Assembly (NCBI GenBank): GCA_963734185.1
Contig: CAVTGA010000002.1
Coordinates: forward strand, 372,001 to 436,000
From: PALSA-894 sp963734185
GTDB lineage: Bacteria; Pseudomonadota; Alphaproteobacteria; Rhizobiales; Xanthobacteraceae
DNA: 64,000 nt
Direction of reading: 5' to 3'
Both the position numbers and the translations under genes were made by a program. The notes beneath the pieces are model-generated. The model saw only the letters and a program-made list of their open reading frames with translations, was not told the origin of the DNA and ran no database searches. Position 1 is the first letter of the stretch, and each line of letters starts with the position of its first letter. This document shows positions 1-8,065 of this stretch, in pieces.

Positions 1-2
1 TT

Positions 3-1469
3 CCCGACGAGGGCCTGGTGGCGGTCGAGCGCGGCGTCACCATCGGATATTTCAGCCAGGACGTCGGCGAGATGGCGGGCCGCAGCGCGGTCGCGGAGGC
101 GATGGATGGCGCCGGCCCGGTGGCCGCGGTCGCGGCCGAGCTGAGGGCGCTGGAGGCCGCCATGGCCGATCCGACCCAAGCGGACGAGATGGAGGCCATC
201 ATCGCCCAGTACGGCGAGGTGCAGCACCGCTTCGAGGAACTGGACGGCTACGCGCTGGAGGGGCGCGCGCGCGAGGTGCTCAGCGGCCTCGGCCTTAGCC
301 CGGAGATGATGGACGGCGACGTGGCCAAACTGTCGGGCGGCTGGAAGATGCGCGTGGCGCTCGCGCGCATCCTGCTGATGCGGCCCGACGTGATGCTGCT
401 CGACGAGCCGAGCAACCATCTCGATCTCGAGAGCCTGATCTGGCTCGAGCAATTCCTGCAAGGCTACGAGGGCGCGCTGCTGATGACCTCGCATGACCGC
501 GAGTTCATGAACCGCATCGTCACCAAGGTGGTGGAGATCGACGGCGGCGCGCTGACGACCTATTCGGGCAACTACGAATTCTACGAGCAGCAGCGCGCGC
601 TCTCCGAGAAGCAGCAGCAGGCCCAGTTCGAGCGCCAGCAGGCGATGCTCGCCAAGGAAATCAAGTTCATCGAGCGGTTCAAGGCGCGCGCCTCGCACGC
701 CGCACAGGTGCAGAGCCGGGTGAAGAAGCTGGACAAGATCGAAAAGATCGATCCGCCCAAGCGCCGCCAGACGGTGTCGTTCGATTTCCCGCCGGCGCCA
801 CGCTCCGGCGAGGACGTCGTGAGCCTGAGGAACGTGCACAAGGGCTATGGCAGCCGTACGATCTACGACGGGCTCGACTTCATGGTGCGACGCAGGGAGC
901 GCTGGTGCGTCATGGGCATCAACGGCGCGGGCAAGTCCACGCTGCTGAAGCTGGTGGCGGGCTCGACCGCGCCGGACGACGGCGCGGTGGCGCTCGGCGG
1001 CAGCGTGAAGATGGGTTACTTCGCGCAACACACCATGGACCTGCTGGACGGCGAGCGCACGGTGTTCCAGTCACTGGAGGACGCGTTTCCCCAGGCCGGC
1101 CAGGGCTCGCTGCGCGCGCTGGCGGGCTGCTTCGGCTTCTCCGGTGACGACATTGAGAAGAAATGCCGGGTGCTGTCGGGCGGCGAGAAGGCGCGGCTGG
1201 TGATGGCGAAGATGCTCTACGATCCGCCGAACTTTCTGGTGCTGGACGAGCCGACGAACCATCTCGACATGGCGACGAAGGAGATGCTGATCGCGGCGCT
1301 GGCGGACTACGAGGGCACGATGCTGTTCGTCTCGCACGACCGGCATTTCCTCGCCGCAGTATCCAACCGCGTGCTGGAGCTGACGCCCGAGGGCGTCCAT
1401 CGATACGGCGGCGGCTACACCGAATACGTGGCGCGCACCGGCCACGAGGCGCCGAGGCTGCATGGCTGA
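3..1469 (+). CDS. ABC-F family ATPase, 5'-truncated by window edge
   Basis: This is the C-terminal ~488 residues of a duplicated-ATPase ABC-F protein, a soluble family that acts on ribosomes rather than in membrane transport. The frame is open to the window edge, so the true start and the first Walker A lie outside. Visible in order are the first signature LSGGWKMR, the first Walker B VMLLDEPSNHLD, a charged Q/K-rich interdomain linker (about positions 560-760), the second Walker A GINGAGKST, the second signature LSGGEKARL, and Walker B FLVLDEPTNHLD followed by SHDRHF. No membrane segment is present. The Uup/YheS/EttA-type subgroup cannot be settled from this part. The family assignment is very secure. 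Confidence 0.93.
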   Translation, partial: PDEGLVAVERGVTIGYFSQDVGEMAGRSAVAEAMDGAGPVAAVAAELRALEAAMADPTQADEMEAIIAQYGEVQHRFEELDGYALEGRAREVLSGLGLSPEMMDGDVAKLSGGWKMRVALARILLMRPDVMLLDEPSNHLDLESLIWLEQFLQGYEGALLMTSHDREFMNRIVTKVVEIDGGALTTYSGNYEFYEQQRALSEKQQQAQFERQQAMLAKEIKFIERFKARASHAAQVQSRVKKLDKIEKIDPPKRRQTVSFDFPPAPRSGEDVVSLRNVHKGYGSRTIYDGLDFMVRRRERWCVMGINGAGKSTLLKLVAGSTAPDDGAVALGGSVKMGYFAQHTMDLLDGERTVFQSLEDAFPQAGQGSLRALAGCFGFSGDDIEKKCRVLSGGEKARLVMAKMLYDPPNFLVLDEPTNHLDMATKEMLIAALADYEGTMLFVSHDRHFLAAVSNRVLELTPEGVHRYGGGYTEYVARTGHEAPRLHG

Positions 1470-1852
1470 GAAGCAAGCAAGTAGCCCGGCTTGAGCCTAA
1501 AGCGCGTTGACGCGCGTCTTCGACGCGCTATGGCAAAAGCCGGGACCGGCGGTGCCGTCAGAGATCACCCCGATTGCTGGAGTTTTGAAGACGATGATCG
1601 TGCAACGGTAGGGGCGAAGCCTTGAGACGTCGGTGAACAAGCTCTGATGCGCGGATTTGAACCAGCAGTTCCGAATGTTCGTCCGGGGCTGTCCGTTGTC
1701 TTCGCACGGGCGTCGATCGGTTGACCGGCCACACAGCGACAGCGGGAGTTCCCCTGCCGTGGCTCCGCCCCCGCCGTTGCACGATATTTGTCGCTGCCGG
1801 ATCGCGGCCCGGCGTCAGGCTCCTGCGCAAGCCGTACCGTCAACCTCGGATG
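1470..1852. other. Non-coding flank 3' of the IS110-family transposase; candidate bridge-RNA region
   Basis: About 380 bases without a convincing gene lie between the ABC-F stop and the transposase stop. The region holds a near-palindromic pair: 1596-1620 on the plus strand and 1761-1785 on the minus strand match at 22 of 25 bases, all differences being transitions. IS110-family elements are known to encode a structured bridge RNA in a non-coding end, on the 3' side of the transposase in the IS1111-like group. Assigning that role here is inference. Short frames in this stretch run on both strands and lack any recognisable domain, so I do not call them genes. Confidence 0.4.
1596..1785. repeat. 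25-bp imperfect inverted repeat pair inside the IS flank
   Basis: The left arm is 1596-1620 and the right arm is 1761-1785, inverted, with 3 mismatches in 25 bases and 140 bases between them. Similarity stops abruptly on both sides of each arm. They could be stem arms of a structured RNA or the ends of a small relic element. Confidence 0.6.
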
Positions 1853-2974
1853 TCATCCCACCGCGGGGCGAGCGACGACCTCGCGGTTGACCGCCCAGAT
1901 GAAGCCCGCGAGCTCGCGGGCGATGGCGGTGACGACGACGGTGGGCCGCTTGCCGCGTCGGCTCAGCGCCCGATAGCGCGCGGCAAGCCGCGACTGCGCC
2001 TTCCAGGCGATGTCCTGGACGGCGCGCGGCGCGGCCGCGACCTTGGCCAGCTTCTTTTTCCCGACCCGTGGCGGATGCCGATAGCTCCAGGAGCACTCGA
2101 CCAGGATGCGCCGCGCCCGGCGGTTGCCGGCCTTGGTGATGCCGGAGCGCTTGACCTTCTCGCCAGTGGAATGCTCGCTCGGCACCAGGCCGAGATAGGC
2201 CATCAGCTCGCGCGGCGTGGCAAAGCGTGACAGGTCGCCGATCTCGGCCAGGAATATGCTCGCCGACACCAGATCGAGCCCGCGTAGCGCCATCAACGCC
2301 GTGACCACGGGCGCCAGCGACCAGTCCGCCACTGCCGCGCGGATCGCATCCTCCAGCCGCGCCGTGCGCTCTTGCGCCTGGCGCACCGCCAGCAGCATCT
2401 CCTCCAACGCGATGCGTTGCTCGGCGTGGGCAAGCTTCTGGCTCGCCAGCCAGATCATGTGGGCCTTGGTCCAGGTGCGCTTGCCCGGGTAGTAGCGCCC
2501 CAGCCGCAACAGCAACGACAGCACCTGCTGACGCTTGGACTTCAAGTCGTCGACCGCAGCCTCGCGCGCCCGCACCAGATCCCGCATCGCCTCGTGCCGA
2601 TCATCGGGAACCCACACCGCGGTGAGTTCGCCGGCGCGCAAAAGCTTGGCCAGAGCCACCGCATCGCGCCGGTTGGTCTTCACCCGATCGCCTGCCTTCT
2701 TCGGGATCAGCGAGGGCGCCACCACGATGCAATCGTGGCCAAGGCCCTTGAGCAGCCGGTAAAGCCCATATCCGGTCGGCCCGGCCTCGTAGCAGAACGT
2801 CAGCCGCCGATATTTGCCGGCAAGCTTCTTCACCAGCTTGACCGTGGCGCCCTCGCTGCTGTCGATCTCGCCGAGAAAGCGCACTTCACCGCTGCGTCCG
2901 GCTTCCGCAATCGCCACCGAATTGCGCAGCTTCGAGGTATCGAAAGCCACAAAAGCTTCGCTATGATCGCTCAC
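1853..2974 (-). CDS. IS110-family transposase (DEDD N-domain plus Transposase_20)
   Basis: This 373-residue recombinase mobilises the surrounding insertion sequence. The N-terminal RuvC-like DEDD half shows FVAFDTSK (first acidic residue), FCYEAGPTGYGLYR and the TNRRDAVALAKLLR block. The C-terminal half has the IS116/IS110/IS902 signature (GLDLVSASIFLAEIGD, AYLGLVPSEHSTG, KAGNRRARR) with the nucleophile-region serine. I chose the GTG at 2974 because an AAGGAGGG Shine-Dalgarno (2981-2988, minus strand) sits six bases upstream. A longer frame to 3034 lacks a signal. The gene is intact, so the element may be active. Confidence 0.92.
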   Translation of the reverse strand: MSDHSEAFVAFDTSKLRNSVAIAEAGRSGEVRFLGEIDSSEGATVKLVKKLAGKYRRLTFCYEAGPTGYGLYRLLKGLGHDCIVVAPSLIPKKAGDRVKTNRRDAVALAKLLRAGELTAVWVPDDRHEAMRDLVRAREAAVDDLKSKRQQVLSLLLRLGRYYPGKRTWTKAHMIWLASQKLAHAEQRIALEEMLLAVRQAQERTARLEDAIRAAVADWSLAPVVTALMALRGLDLVSASIFLAEIGDLSRFATPRELMAYLGLVPSEHSTGEKVKRSGITKAGNRRARRILVECSWSYRHPPRVGKKKLAKVAAAPRAVQDIAWKAQSRLAARYRALSRRGKRPTVVVTAIARELAGFIWAVNREVVARPAVG

Positions 2975-3172
2975 GACTTGCCCTCCTTGCTTGAGGCTCT
3001 GCCCGGCCCGTCCGGGTAACCCTCGCAACCGCATCGAGGGCGAGTCGCCTCATTCAGGGAAGGACATACGGTCTTCGCTCAATCCGGGTTACATTTAGCG
3101 CGCTCGCATAGCTTGTCCGGCAGACTGATCTGCCGCACAAAGGCGGCCGGTCTTCAACGTCAGGACTCCCCC

Positions 3173-4876
3173 ATGCCCTCCGGCCTGCGCAAAGGTCTCA
3201 CCTCCTACGGCGATCCCGGCTTTTCACTGTTTCTTCGGAAAGCTTTCATCAAGGCCAAGGGGTTCTCCGACGACGCGCTCGACCGGCCGATCGTCGGCGT
3301 CACCGACACCTATTCGGACTTCAACCCGTGTCACGGCAACGTGCCGCAGCTGATCGAGGCGGTGAAGCGCGGCGTGATGCTGGCCGGCGGGCTGCCGATG
3401 GAATTCCCCACGATCTCGATCCACGAGAGCTTCGCGCACCCGACATCGATGTACCTGCGCAACCTGATGTCGATCGACACCGAGGAAATGGTGCGCGCGC
3501 AGCCGATGGACGCGGTGGTGCTGATCGGCGGCTGCGACAAGACGCTTCCCGCCCAAGTGATGGGCGCGGTGTCGGCCGACAAGCCCGCGATCGTGGTGCC
3601 GACCGGTCCGATGGTGGTCGGCCACTACAAGGGCGAGGTGCTCGGCGCCTGCACCGATTGCCGCCGGCTGTGGGCGCAGCACCGCGCCGGCAAGCTCGAC
3701 GCGGCCGAGATCGAGACCGTGAGCGGGCGGCTCGCGCCTTCGGTCGGCACCTGCATGGTGATGGGCACGGCCTCGACCATGGCCTGCGTCATCGAGGCGC
3801 TCGGCTTCACCCTGCCGGGCGCGGCCGCGATCCCCGCGACCCATGCGGAGCGGGTGCGGCTCGCCGAAGCCTCCGGCAAACAGGCGGTGGCGCTCGCCAA
3901 GGCCGGCAGCCCGCGCCCGACCGAGCTGTTCACCGAGCGGAGCTTGCGCAACGCGCTCGTGGTGCTGCAGGCGATCGGCGGCTCCACCAACGGCATCGTG
4001 CATCTTGCCGCCATGGCGGGACGCGCCGGCATCGCGCTCGACCTCGACGCATTCGACGCGCTGTCGCGCCAGATCCCGGTGCTGATCGACCTGAAGCCGT
4101 CGGGCGACCACTATATGGAGCACCTCCATCACGCCGGCGGCGTGCCGCGGCTGATGCAGGAATTGTCCGACGTGCTCGACCTCGACGCGCCGACCGTCGC
4201 CGGCACGTTGCGCGACGCGGTCGCGGCAGCCGAGCAGGTGCCGGGGCAAACGGTGATCCGCACGCGGGCTAACCCGATCAACCCGCAAGGCGCGATGTGC
4301 GTCCTGCGCGGCAACCTGGCGCCGCGCGGCGCCGTGATCAAGCAATCGGCGGCGACGCCGAAGCTGATGACGCACACCGGCCGCGCCGTGGTGTTCGACT
4401 CGGTCGAGGACATGACCGACCGCATCGACCATCCGGACTTGGACGTGACCGAGGACGACATTCTCGTGCTGCGCAATGCCGGGCCGAAGGGCGCGCCCGG
4501 CATGCCGGAGGCCGGCTACCTGCCGATCCCGAAGAAGCTGGCCCAGGCCGGCGTCAAGGACATGGTGCGCATCTCGGACGCGCGCATGAGCGGCACCGCG
4601 TTCGGCACCATCGTGCTGCACATCGCGCCCGAGGCGGCGGCGGGCGGGCCGCTCGCGCTGGTGCACGACGGCGACACCATCCATCTCGATGTGCCCTCGC
4701 GCCGGATCGAGCTGATGGTCGACGACGCCGAGCTGGCACGCCGCGCCGCGCTGTTCTCGGCCCCGCCGCCGCACGAGGGATCGGACCGCGGCTATGCGCG
4801 GTTGTTCCAGCAGCACGTGCTGCAGGCCGACGAGGGCTGCGATTTCGATTTCCTGGTGCCGGCGAAGCGGACCTAG
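3173..4876 (+). CDS. IlvD/Edd family dehydratase (sugar-acid or dihydroxy-acid dehydratase)
   Basis: A 567-residue Fe-S dehydratase of the IlvD/Edd superfamily. It is cytoplasmic and removes water from dihydroxy acids or aldonates. Cluster-ligand cysteines are visible in FNPCHGN, GGCDKTLPAQ and GTCMVMGTAS. The conserved STNGIVHLAA and GAVIKQSA segments follow, then the C-terminal DARMSGTAFGT motif. The length fits arabinonate/xylonate-type dehydratases as well as IlvD, and nothing nearby settles the substrate. The ATG at 3173 is preferred over an upstream TTG at 3113 because family homology begins at GLRKGLTSYGDPGF. The Shine-Dalgarno is weak. The gene stands alone between the IS and a repeat tract. 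Confidence 0.85.
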   Translation: MPSGLRKGLTSYGDPGFSLFLRKAFIKAKGFSDDALDRPIVGVTDTYSDFNPCHGNVPQLIEAVKRGVMLAGGLPMEFPTISIHESFAHPTSMYLRNLMSIDTEEMVRAQPMDAVVLIGGCDKTLPAQVMGAVSADKPAIVVPTGPMVVGHYKGEVLGACTDCRRLWAQHRAGKLDAAEIETVSGRLAPSVGTCMVMGTASTMACVIEALGFTLPGAAAIPATHAERVRLAEASGKQAVALAKAGSPRPTELFTERSLRNALVVLQAIGGSTNGIVHLAAMAGRAGIALDLDAFDALSRQIPVLIDLKPSGDHYMEHLHHAGGVPRLMQELSDVLDLDAPTVAGTLRDAVAAAEQVPGQTVIRTRANPINPQGAMCVLRGNLAPRGAVIKQSAATPKLMTHTGRAVVFDSVEDMTDRIDHPDLDVTEDDILVLRNAGPKGAPGMPEAGYLPIPKKLAQAGVKDMVRISDARMSGTAFGTIVLHIAPEAAAGGPLALVHDGDTIHLDVPSRRIELMVDDAELARRAALFSAPPPHEGSDRGYARLFQQHVLQADEGCDFDFLVPAKRT

Positions 4877-4900
4877 CAAGCGGCGCGCGCCCGCAAATTG

Positions 4901-5204
4901 ATCCTCATCCTGAGGGCCCGCCGAAGGCCGCGTCTCGAAGGATGGCCGCAGGCTCCGGCGCTCGTGGCCATGGTTCGAGACGCGTCGCTGCGCGACGCTC
5001 CTCACCATGAGGGTTCGAGACGCGTCGCTTACGCGATGCTCCTCACCATGAGGTCGGTGGTTTGGGCCCCGCCGCAAAACCGAATCCTCATCCTGAGGGC
5101 CCGCCGAAGGCGGGCGTCTCGAAGGATGGCCGCAGGCTCCGGCGCTCGTGGCCATGGTTCGAGACGCATCGCTTACGCGATGCTCCTCACCATGAGGTCG
5201 GTGG
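4901..5204. repeat. Two tandem copies of a palindromic intergenic repeat
   Basis: The 422-base gap between the dehydratase and tupB holds two near-identical units, about 4901-5060 and 5084-5204. Each begins with a CCTCATCCTGAGG-type palindrome and ends with CCTCACCATGAGG, with a shared internal block GAAGGATGGCCGCAGGCTCC. The first unit has an extra internal copy of the GAGACGCGTCGCT...CTCACCATGAGG part. This resembles abundant mobile palindromic repeats of Bradyrhizobiaceae. I see no gene here. Confidence 0.8.
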
Positions 5205-5298
5205 TGATAAGGGCTTGCATTAACCTGCGCTAGCCTGCGTTATTTCTGAATTTGACCCATTTTCGTAAACCTGTCAGGAGCAAGGCTGGAGGAAAGCC

Positions 5299-5991
5299 AT
5301 GCCCGAAGGCGCGTCCGCGCTCGGTCTCGTGCTCGGTGGCGACCCGGCGCTCTATGCCATCGTGCGGCTGTCGCTTTACATCAGCCTGTCGGCCGTCGCG
5401 CTCGCGGCGCTGGTGGCGCTGCCGCTCGGCGCGTTCCTGGCGCTGGTGAAATTCCCCGGCCGCACCGTCATCGTGGTGATCATCAACGCCTTCATGGGCC
5501 TGCCGCCGGTGGTGGTCGGGCTCGCGGTGTTCCTGCTGTTCTCGCGCTCCGGGCCGCTCGGCTTCCTCGGGCTCCTGTTCACGCCGCGCGCCATGATCAT
5601 CGCGCAGGCGCTGCTGGTCGCGCCGATCATCGCGGCGCTGACCCGGCAGGTGATCGAGGACCTGTGGGCCGAATACCGCGACGAACTGACCGCGCTGCGC
5701 GTCGGCCCGGCGCGCCGCGTCGCGACCCTGATCTGGGACGCGCGCTTCGCGCTGGTCACCGTGCTGCTCGCCGGCTTCGGCCGCGCCGCGGCCGAGGTCG
5801 GCACCGTGATGATCGTCGGCGGCAACATCGACGGCTTCACCCGCACCATGACCACGGCGATCGCGCTCGAGACCTCCAAGGGCGACCTGCCGCTCGCCAT
5901 GGGGCTCGGGATGGTGCTGATCACGCTGATCCTCGGCGTCAATGCGCTCGCCTGGGGGGCGCGGCGCCTCGGCGAAGTCCGAGCCGAATGA
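5299..5991 (+). CDS. tupB: Tungstate-type ABC transporter permease
   Basis: A 230-residue inner-membrane permease with about five hydrophobic segments, of the TupB/WtpB-like binding-protein-dependent family. The EAA-like cytoplasmic loop (about residues 120-150, LTALRVGPARRVATLIWDA) contacts the ATPase. The conserved AAAEVGTVMIVGGNI segment is typical of TupB. A GGAGGAAA Shine-Dalgarno precedes the ATG. Its stop overlaps the start of the ATPase gene (ATGA), so the two are translationally coupled. The binding protein follows after a repeat, so the order is B-C-A. Tungstate rather than molybdate is inferred from the TupA sequence. Confidence 0.88.
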   Translation: MPEGASALGLVLGGDPALYAIVRLSLYISLSAVALAALVALPLGAFLALVKFPGRTVIVVIINAFMGLPPVVVGLAVFLLFSRSGPLGFLGLLFTPRAMIIAQALLVAPIIAALTRQVIEDLWAEYRDELTALRVGPARRVATLIWDARFALVTVLLAGFGRAAAEVGTVMIVGGNIDGFTRTMTTAIALETSKGDLPLAMGLGMVLITLILGVNALAWGARRLGEVRAE

Positions 5992-6695
5992 TCATGCGAG
6001 CTCCAGCAACCGATTTGCCCATCGCGTTCGACGATGTCGTGCTGCGCGCCGGCGCGGTGACGATCCTCGCGCACATCGATGTGCACCTGCGCGGCGGCGC
6101 ACCGACCGTGCTGCTCGGGCCGAACGGCTCGGGCAAGAGCTCGCTGATCCGCCTCGCCATGGGGCTGATCGCGCCAAGCGCGGGCCGCGTCACCTGGGCA
6201 GAACGCGACGAGCCGGGCGAGCGCCTCGCCATGGTGTTCCAGCGTCCGGTCATGCTCAAGCGCAGCGCCGCCGCCAATGTCGCCTACGCGTCGCCGAAGC
6301 GCGACCGCGCGCGCATCGCCGAACTGCTGCGTCGCGTGGGGCTCGAGGCCTTGGGCGACCGTCCGGCGCGCCGCCTCTCGAGTGGCGAGCAACAGCGGCT
6401 CGCGCTTGCCCGCGCGCTCGCGCGCGATCCGGAAGTGCTGTTCCTCGATGAGCCGACCGCGAGCCTCGATCCGGCCTCGAGCAAGGCGGTCGAGGATATC
6501 GTCACCGGCATTGCCGCCAGCGGCGTGAAGATCGTGATGGCGACGCACGATCTCGGCCAGGCGCGGCGGCTCGCCGCCGAGATCGTGTTCCTGGTGCGCG
6601 GCCGCATCGTCGAGCACGCACCCGCCGAGCGTTTCTTCAATTCACCGGTGACGCCCGAAGCCGCCGCGTTCCTGCGCGGCGACCTCGTGATCTGA
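5988..6695 (+). CDS. tupC: Tungstate-type ABC transporter ATP-binding protein
   Basis: A 235-residue ABC ATPase that powers tungstate uptake. Walker A LLGPNGSGKSS, the signature LSSGEQQRLALARAL (one serine in place of the usual glycine), Walker B VLFLDEPTASLD and the H-loop MATHDLGQARRL are all present. The protein ends soon after the ATPase core, with no molybdate-binding TOBE domain, which favours TupC over ModC. The start ATG (5988) overlaps the permease stop by four bases. An alternative ATG lies two codons further in. Confidence 0.88.
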   Translation: MIMRAPATDLPIAFDDVVLRAGAVTILAHIDVHLRGGAPTVLLGPNGSGKSSLIRLAMGLIAPSAGRVTWAERDEPGERLAMVFQRPVMLKRSAAANVAYASPKRDRARIAELLRRVGLEALGDRPARRLSSGEQQRLALARALARDPEVLFLDEPTASLDPASSKAVEDIVTGIAASGVKIVMATHDLGQARRLAAEIVFLVRGRIVEHAPAERFFNSPVTPEAAAFLRGDLVI

Positions 6696-6726
6696 AAACA
6701 TGCGTTCGCCACCAACCAACCCACAC

Positions 6727-6812
6727 CGTCATGGCCGGGCTTGTCCCGGCCATCCACGACTTGCTTTGCGGCGCGGAAGACGTGGATGCCCGGCACAAGG
6801 CCGGGCATGACG
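6727..6812. repeat. Palindromic repeat, family A copy 1
   Basis: An 86-base long-armed palindrome with arms around GTCATGGCCGGGCTTGTCC and CCGGCACAAGGCCGGGCATG. The same family recurs at 43208-43300 and, in opposite orientation, at 53297-53381. Here it separates tupC from tupA, ending about 25 bases before the tupA start. It could form a strong hairpin affecting mRNA stability within the operon. Confidence 0.85.
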
Positions 6813-6838
6813 GAGGAGAATAAAACCGGAGGAAAATC

Positions 6839-7732
6839 ATGAACAACAGACGCATCGTCCTCACCGCGATCTTCGCTGTCGCGTTGTGTAGTCCCGCCTT
6901 CGCGCAGGACAAGTCGATCATCGTCGCCTCGACCACCTCGACGCAGGACTCCGGCCTGTTCGGCCATATCCTGCCGCTGTTCAAGGCCAAGACCGGCATC
7001 GACGTGAAGGTGATCTCGCAGGGCACCGGGCAGGCGCTCGACACCGGGCGGCGCGGCGACGCCGACGTGGTGTTCGTCCATGCGCGGGCGCAGGAGGAGA
7101 AGTTCGTCGCCGACGGCTTCGGCGTGAAGCGCCATCCGGTGATGTACAACGACTTCATCCTGATCGGGCCGAACAGCGATCCGGCCGGCGTGAAGGGCGG
7201 CAAGGACATCGTCGCCGCGCTCAAGACGATCAGGGACAAGGCCGCGCCGTTCGTGTCGCGCGGCGACAAGTCGGGCACGCACGCGGCCGAGCTCAACCTG
7301 TGGAAGGCGGCCGATATCGACCCCCACCCTAACCCTCCCCCGCATAGCCCGTCGAAGACGGGCGTGAACGCCCTTCCGCTGGGGGAGGGAAGGGTGGGGG
7401 TAGGCCCGTGGTACCGCGAGATCGGGCAAGGCATGGGCGCGGCGCTCAACAACGCGCAGGCGATGAACGGCTACGTGCTGGCCGACCGCGGCACCTGGCT
7501 GTCGTTCAAGAACCGCGGCGACCTCGTCATCGCGGTCGAGGGCGATCGGCGGCTGTTCAACCAGTACGGCGTGATGCTGGTCAATCCGACCAAGCACGCG
7601 CACGTGAAGAAGGATCTCGGCCAGCAATTCATCGACTGGCTCGTCTCGGCCGAGGGACAGAAGGCAATCGCCGACTACAAGATCAACGGCGAGCAGCTGT
7701 TCTTCCCGAACGCCGACATGCCGGGGGCGTGA
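6839..7732 (+). CDS. tupA: Tungstate-type ABC transporter substrate-binding protein with in-frame repeat insertion
   Basis: A 297-residue exported binding protein. A Sec signal peptide ends at PAFA-QD (about residue 22). The ASTTSTQDSGLF oxyanion-binding motif and the GTGQALDTG and DADVVFVHARA segments are typical of TupA. Residues about 162-189 are absent from ordinary TupA proteins. They are encoded by a GC-rich palindrome (7321-7400) that reads through in frame as a proline/glycine-rich loop, between LWKAADID and WYREIGQGMGA. Without it the length (about 269) equals the family norm. A GGAGG sits just before the ATG. Confidence 0.9.
   Translation: MNNRRIVLTAIFAVALCSPAFAQDKSIIVASTTSTQDSGLFGHILPLFKAKTGIDVKVISQGTGQALDTGRRGDADVVFVHARAQEEKFVADGFGVKRHPVMYNDFILIGPNSDPAGVKGGKDIVAALKTIRDKAAPFVSRGDKSGTHAAELNLWKAADIDPHPNPPPHSPSKTGVNALPLGEGRVGVGPWYREIGQGMGAALNNAQAMNGYVLADRGTWLSFKNRGDLVIAVEGDRRLFNQYGVMLVNPTKHAHVKKDLGQQFIDWLVSAEGQKAIADYKINGEQLFFPNADMPGA
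7321..7400. repeat. Palindromic element inserted in frame within tupA
   Basis: The arms CCCCCACCCTAACCCTCCCC (7321-7340) and 7381-7400 are inverse complements apart from a central one- or two-base difference. The sequence between them also has hairpin character. The element leaves the tupA frame open and adds about 28 residues. Related G/C-tract palindromes lie between genes at 36331-36452 and 28430-28620. Confidence 0.8.
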
Positions 7733-7755
7733 GGTGTCGTGAGGTGTCGGATTCC

Positions 7756-7940
7756 GTAGGGCGGGCAAAGGCGCGACAAGAGGTGCAGCCCGTCTGCACC
7801 GAGCAAGAGCGCCGTGCCCGCCTACGCCCTTCGGGCTTCGGCGCGGGCTTGCCCCGCCGTAGCGCAGCGAAGGCGGGCACGGCGCGCTCGGTCTGCGAAG
7901 GAATCGCGACGATCTCGTGTCGCGCCTTTGCCCGCCCTAC
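7756..7940. repeat. 185-bp MITE-like element with perfect 22-bp inverted ends
   Basis: The ends 7756-7777 and 7919-7940 are perfect 22-base inverse complements (GTAGGGCGGGCAAAGGCGCG core). Inside lies a second perfect inverted pair of 15 bases (GCGCCGTGCCCGCCT and its complement). No gene is convincing in the 333-base gap 7733-8065, so this nested palindrome is its main content. It ends 125 bases before the first Tad-locus gene and could influence transcription there. Confidence 0.8.
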
Positions 7941-8065
7941 AGGCCCAGTACATGCCACGGCGCGGCGCGCACGCCGGCGGAATGATCAAATTTGAACGAA
8001 TGAATTTAGCGGTTCAGAGGAGCTCGCGGGATAATCTGCGTGGTCCTTTCCAGAGGAACGACATT

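Larger units (their letters stand above)
1500..3075 (-). mobile_element. IS110-family insertion sequence (approximate limits)
   Basis: The element comprises the transposase plus about 350 bases of non-coding DNA on its 3' side and about 100 bases on its 5' side. Ends cannot be fixed from one copy, as this family often lacks terminal inverted repeats. On either side lie oppositely oriented copies of a REP-like arm (1481-1495 and 3078-3092, 13 of 15 bases matching). This suggests insertion between the two arms of a palindromic repeat, a known target preference of IS110/IS1111 relatives. Confidence 0.5.

Noticed and set aside
1558..1843. Small minus-strand proteins downstream of the transposase
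   Set aside because: Two overlapping frames with Arg/Pro-rich composition and no motif; the region is better explained as the IS non-coding end.
3224..5155. A 643-residue open frame on the minus strand opposite the dehydratase
   Set aside because: His/Arg/Asp-rich antisense translation of a clear IlvD/Edd gene in high-GC DNA; no domain, no ribosome-binding site.
4901..5204. Short coding frames within the repeat tract, such as a 111-residue frame from 4898
   Set aside because: The sequence is a palindromic repeat present twice; the translated product has no independent conservation signal.
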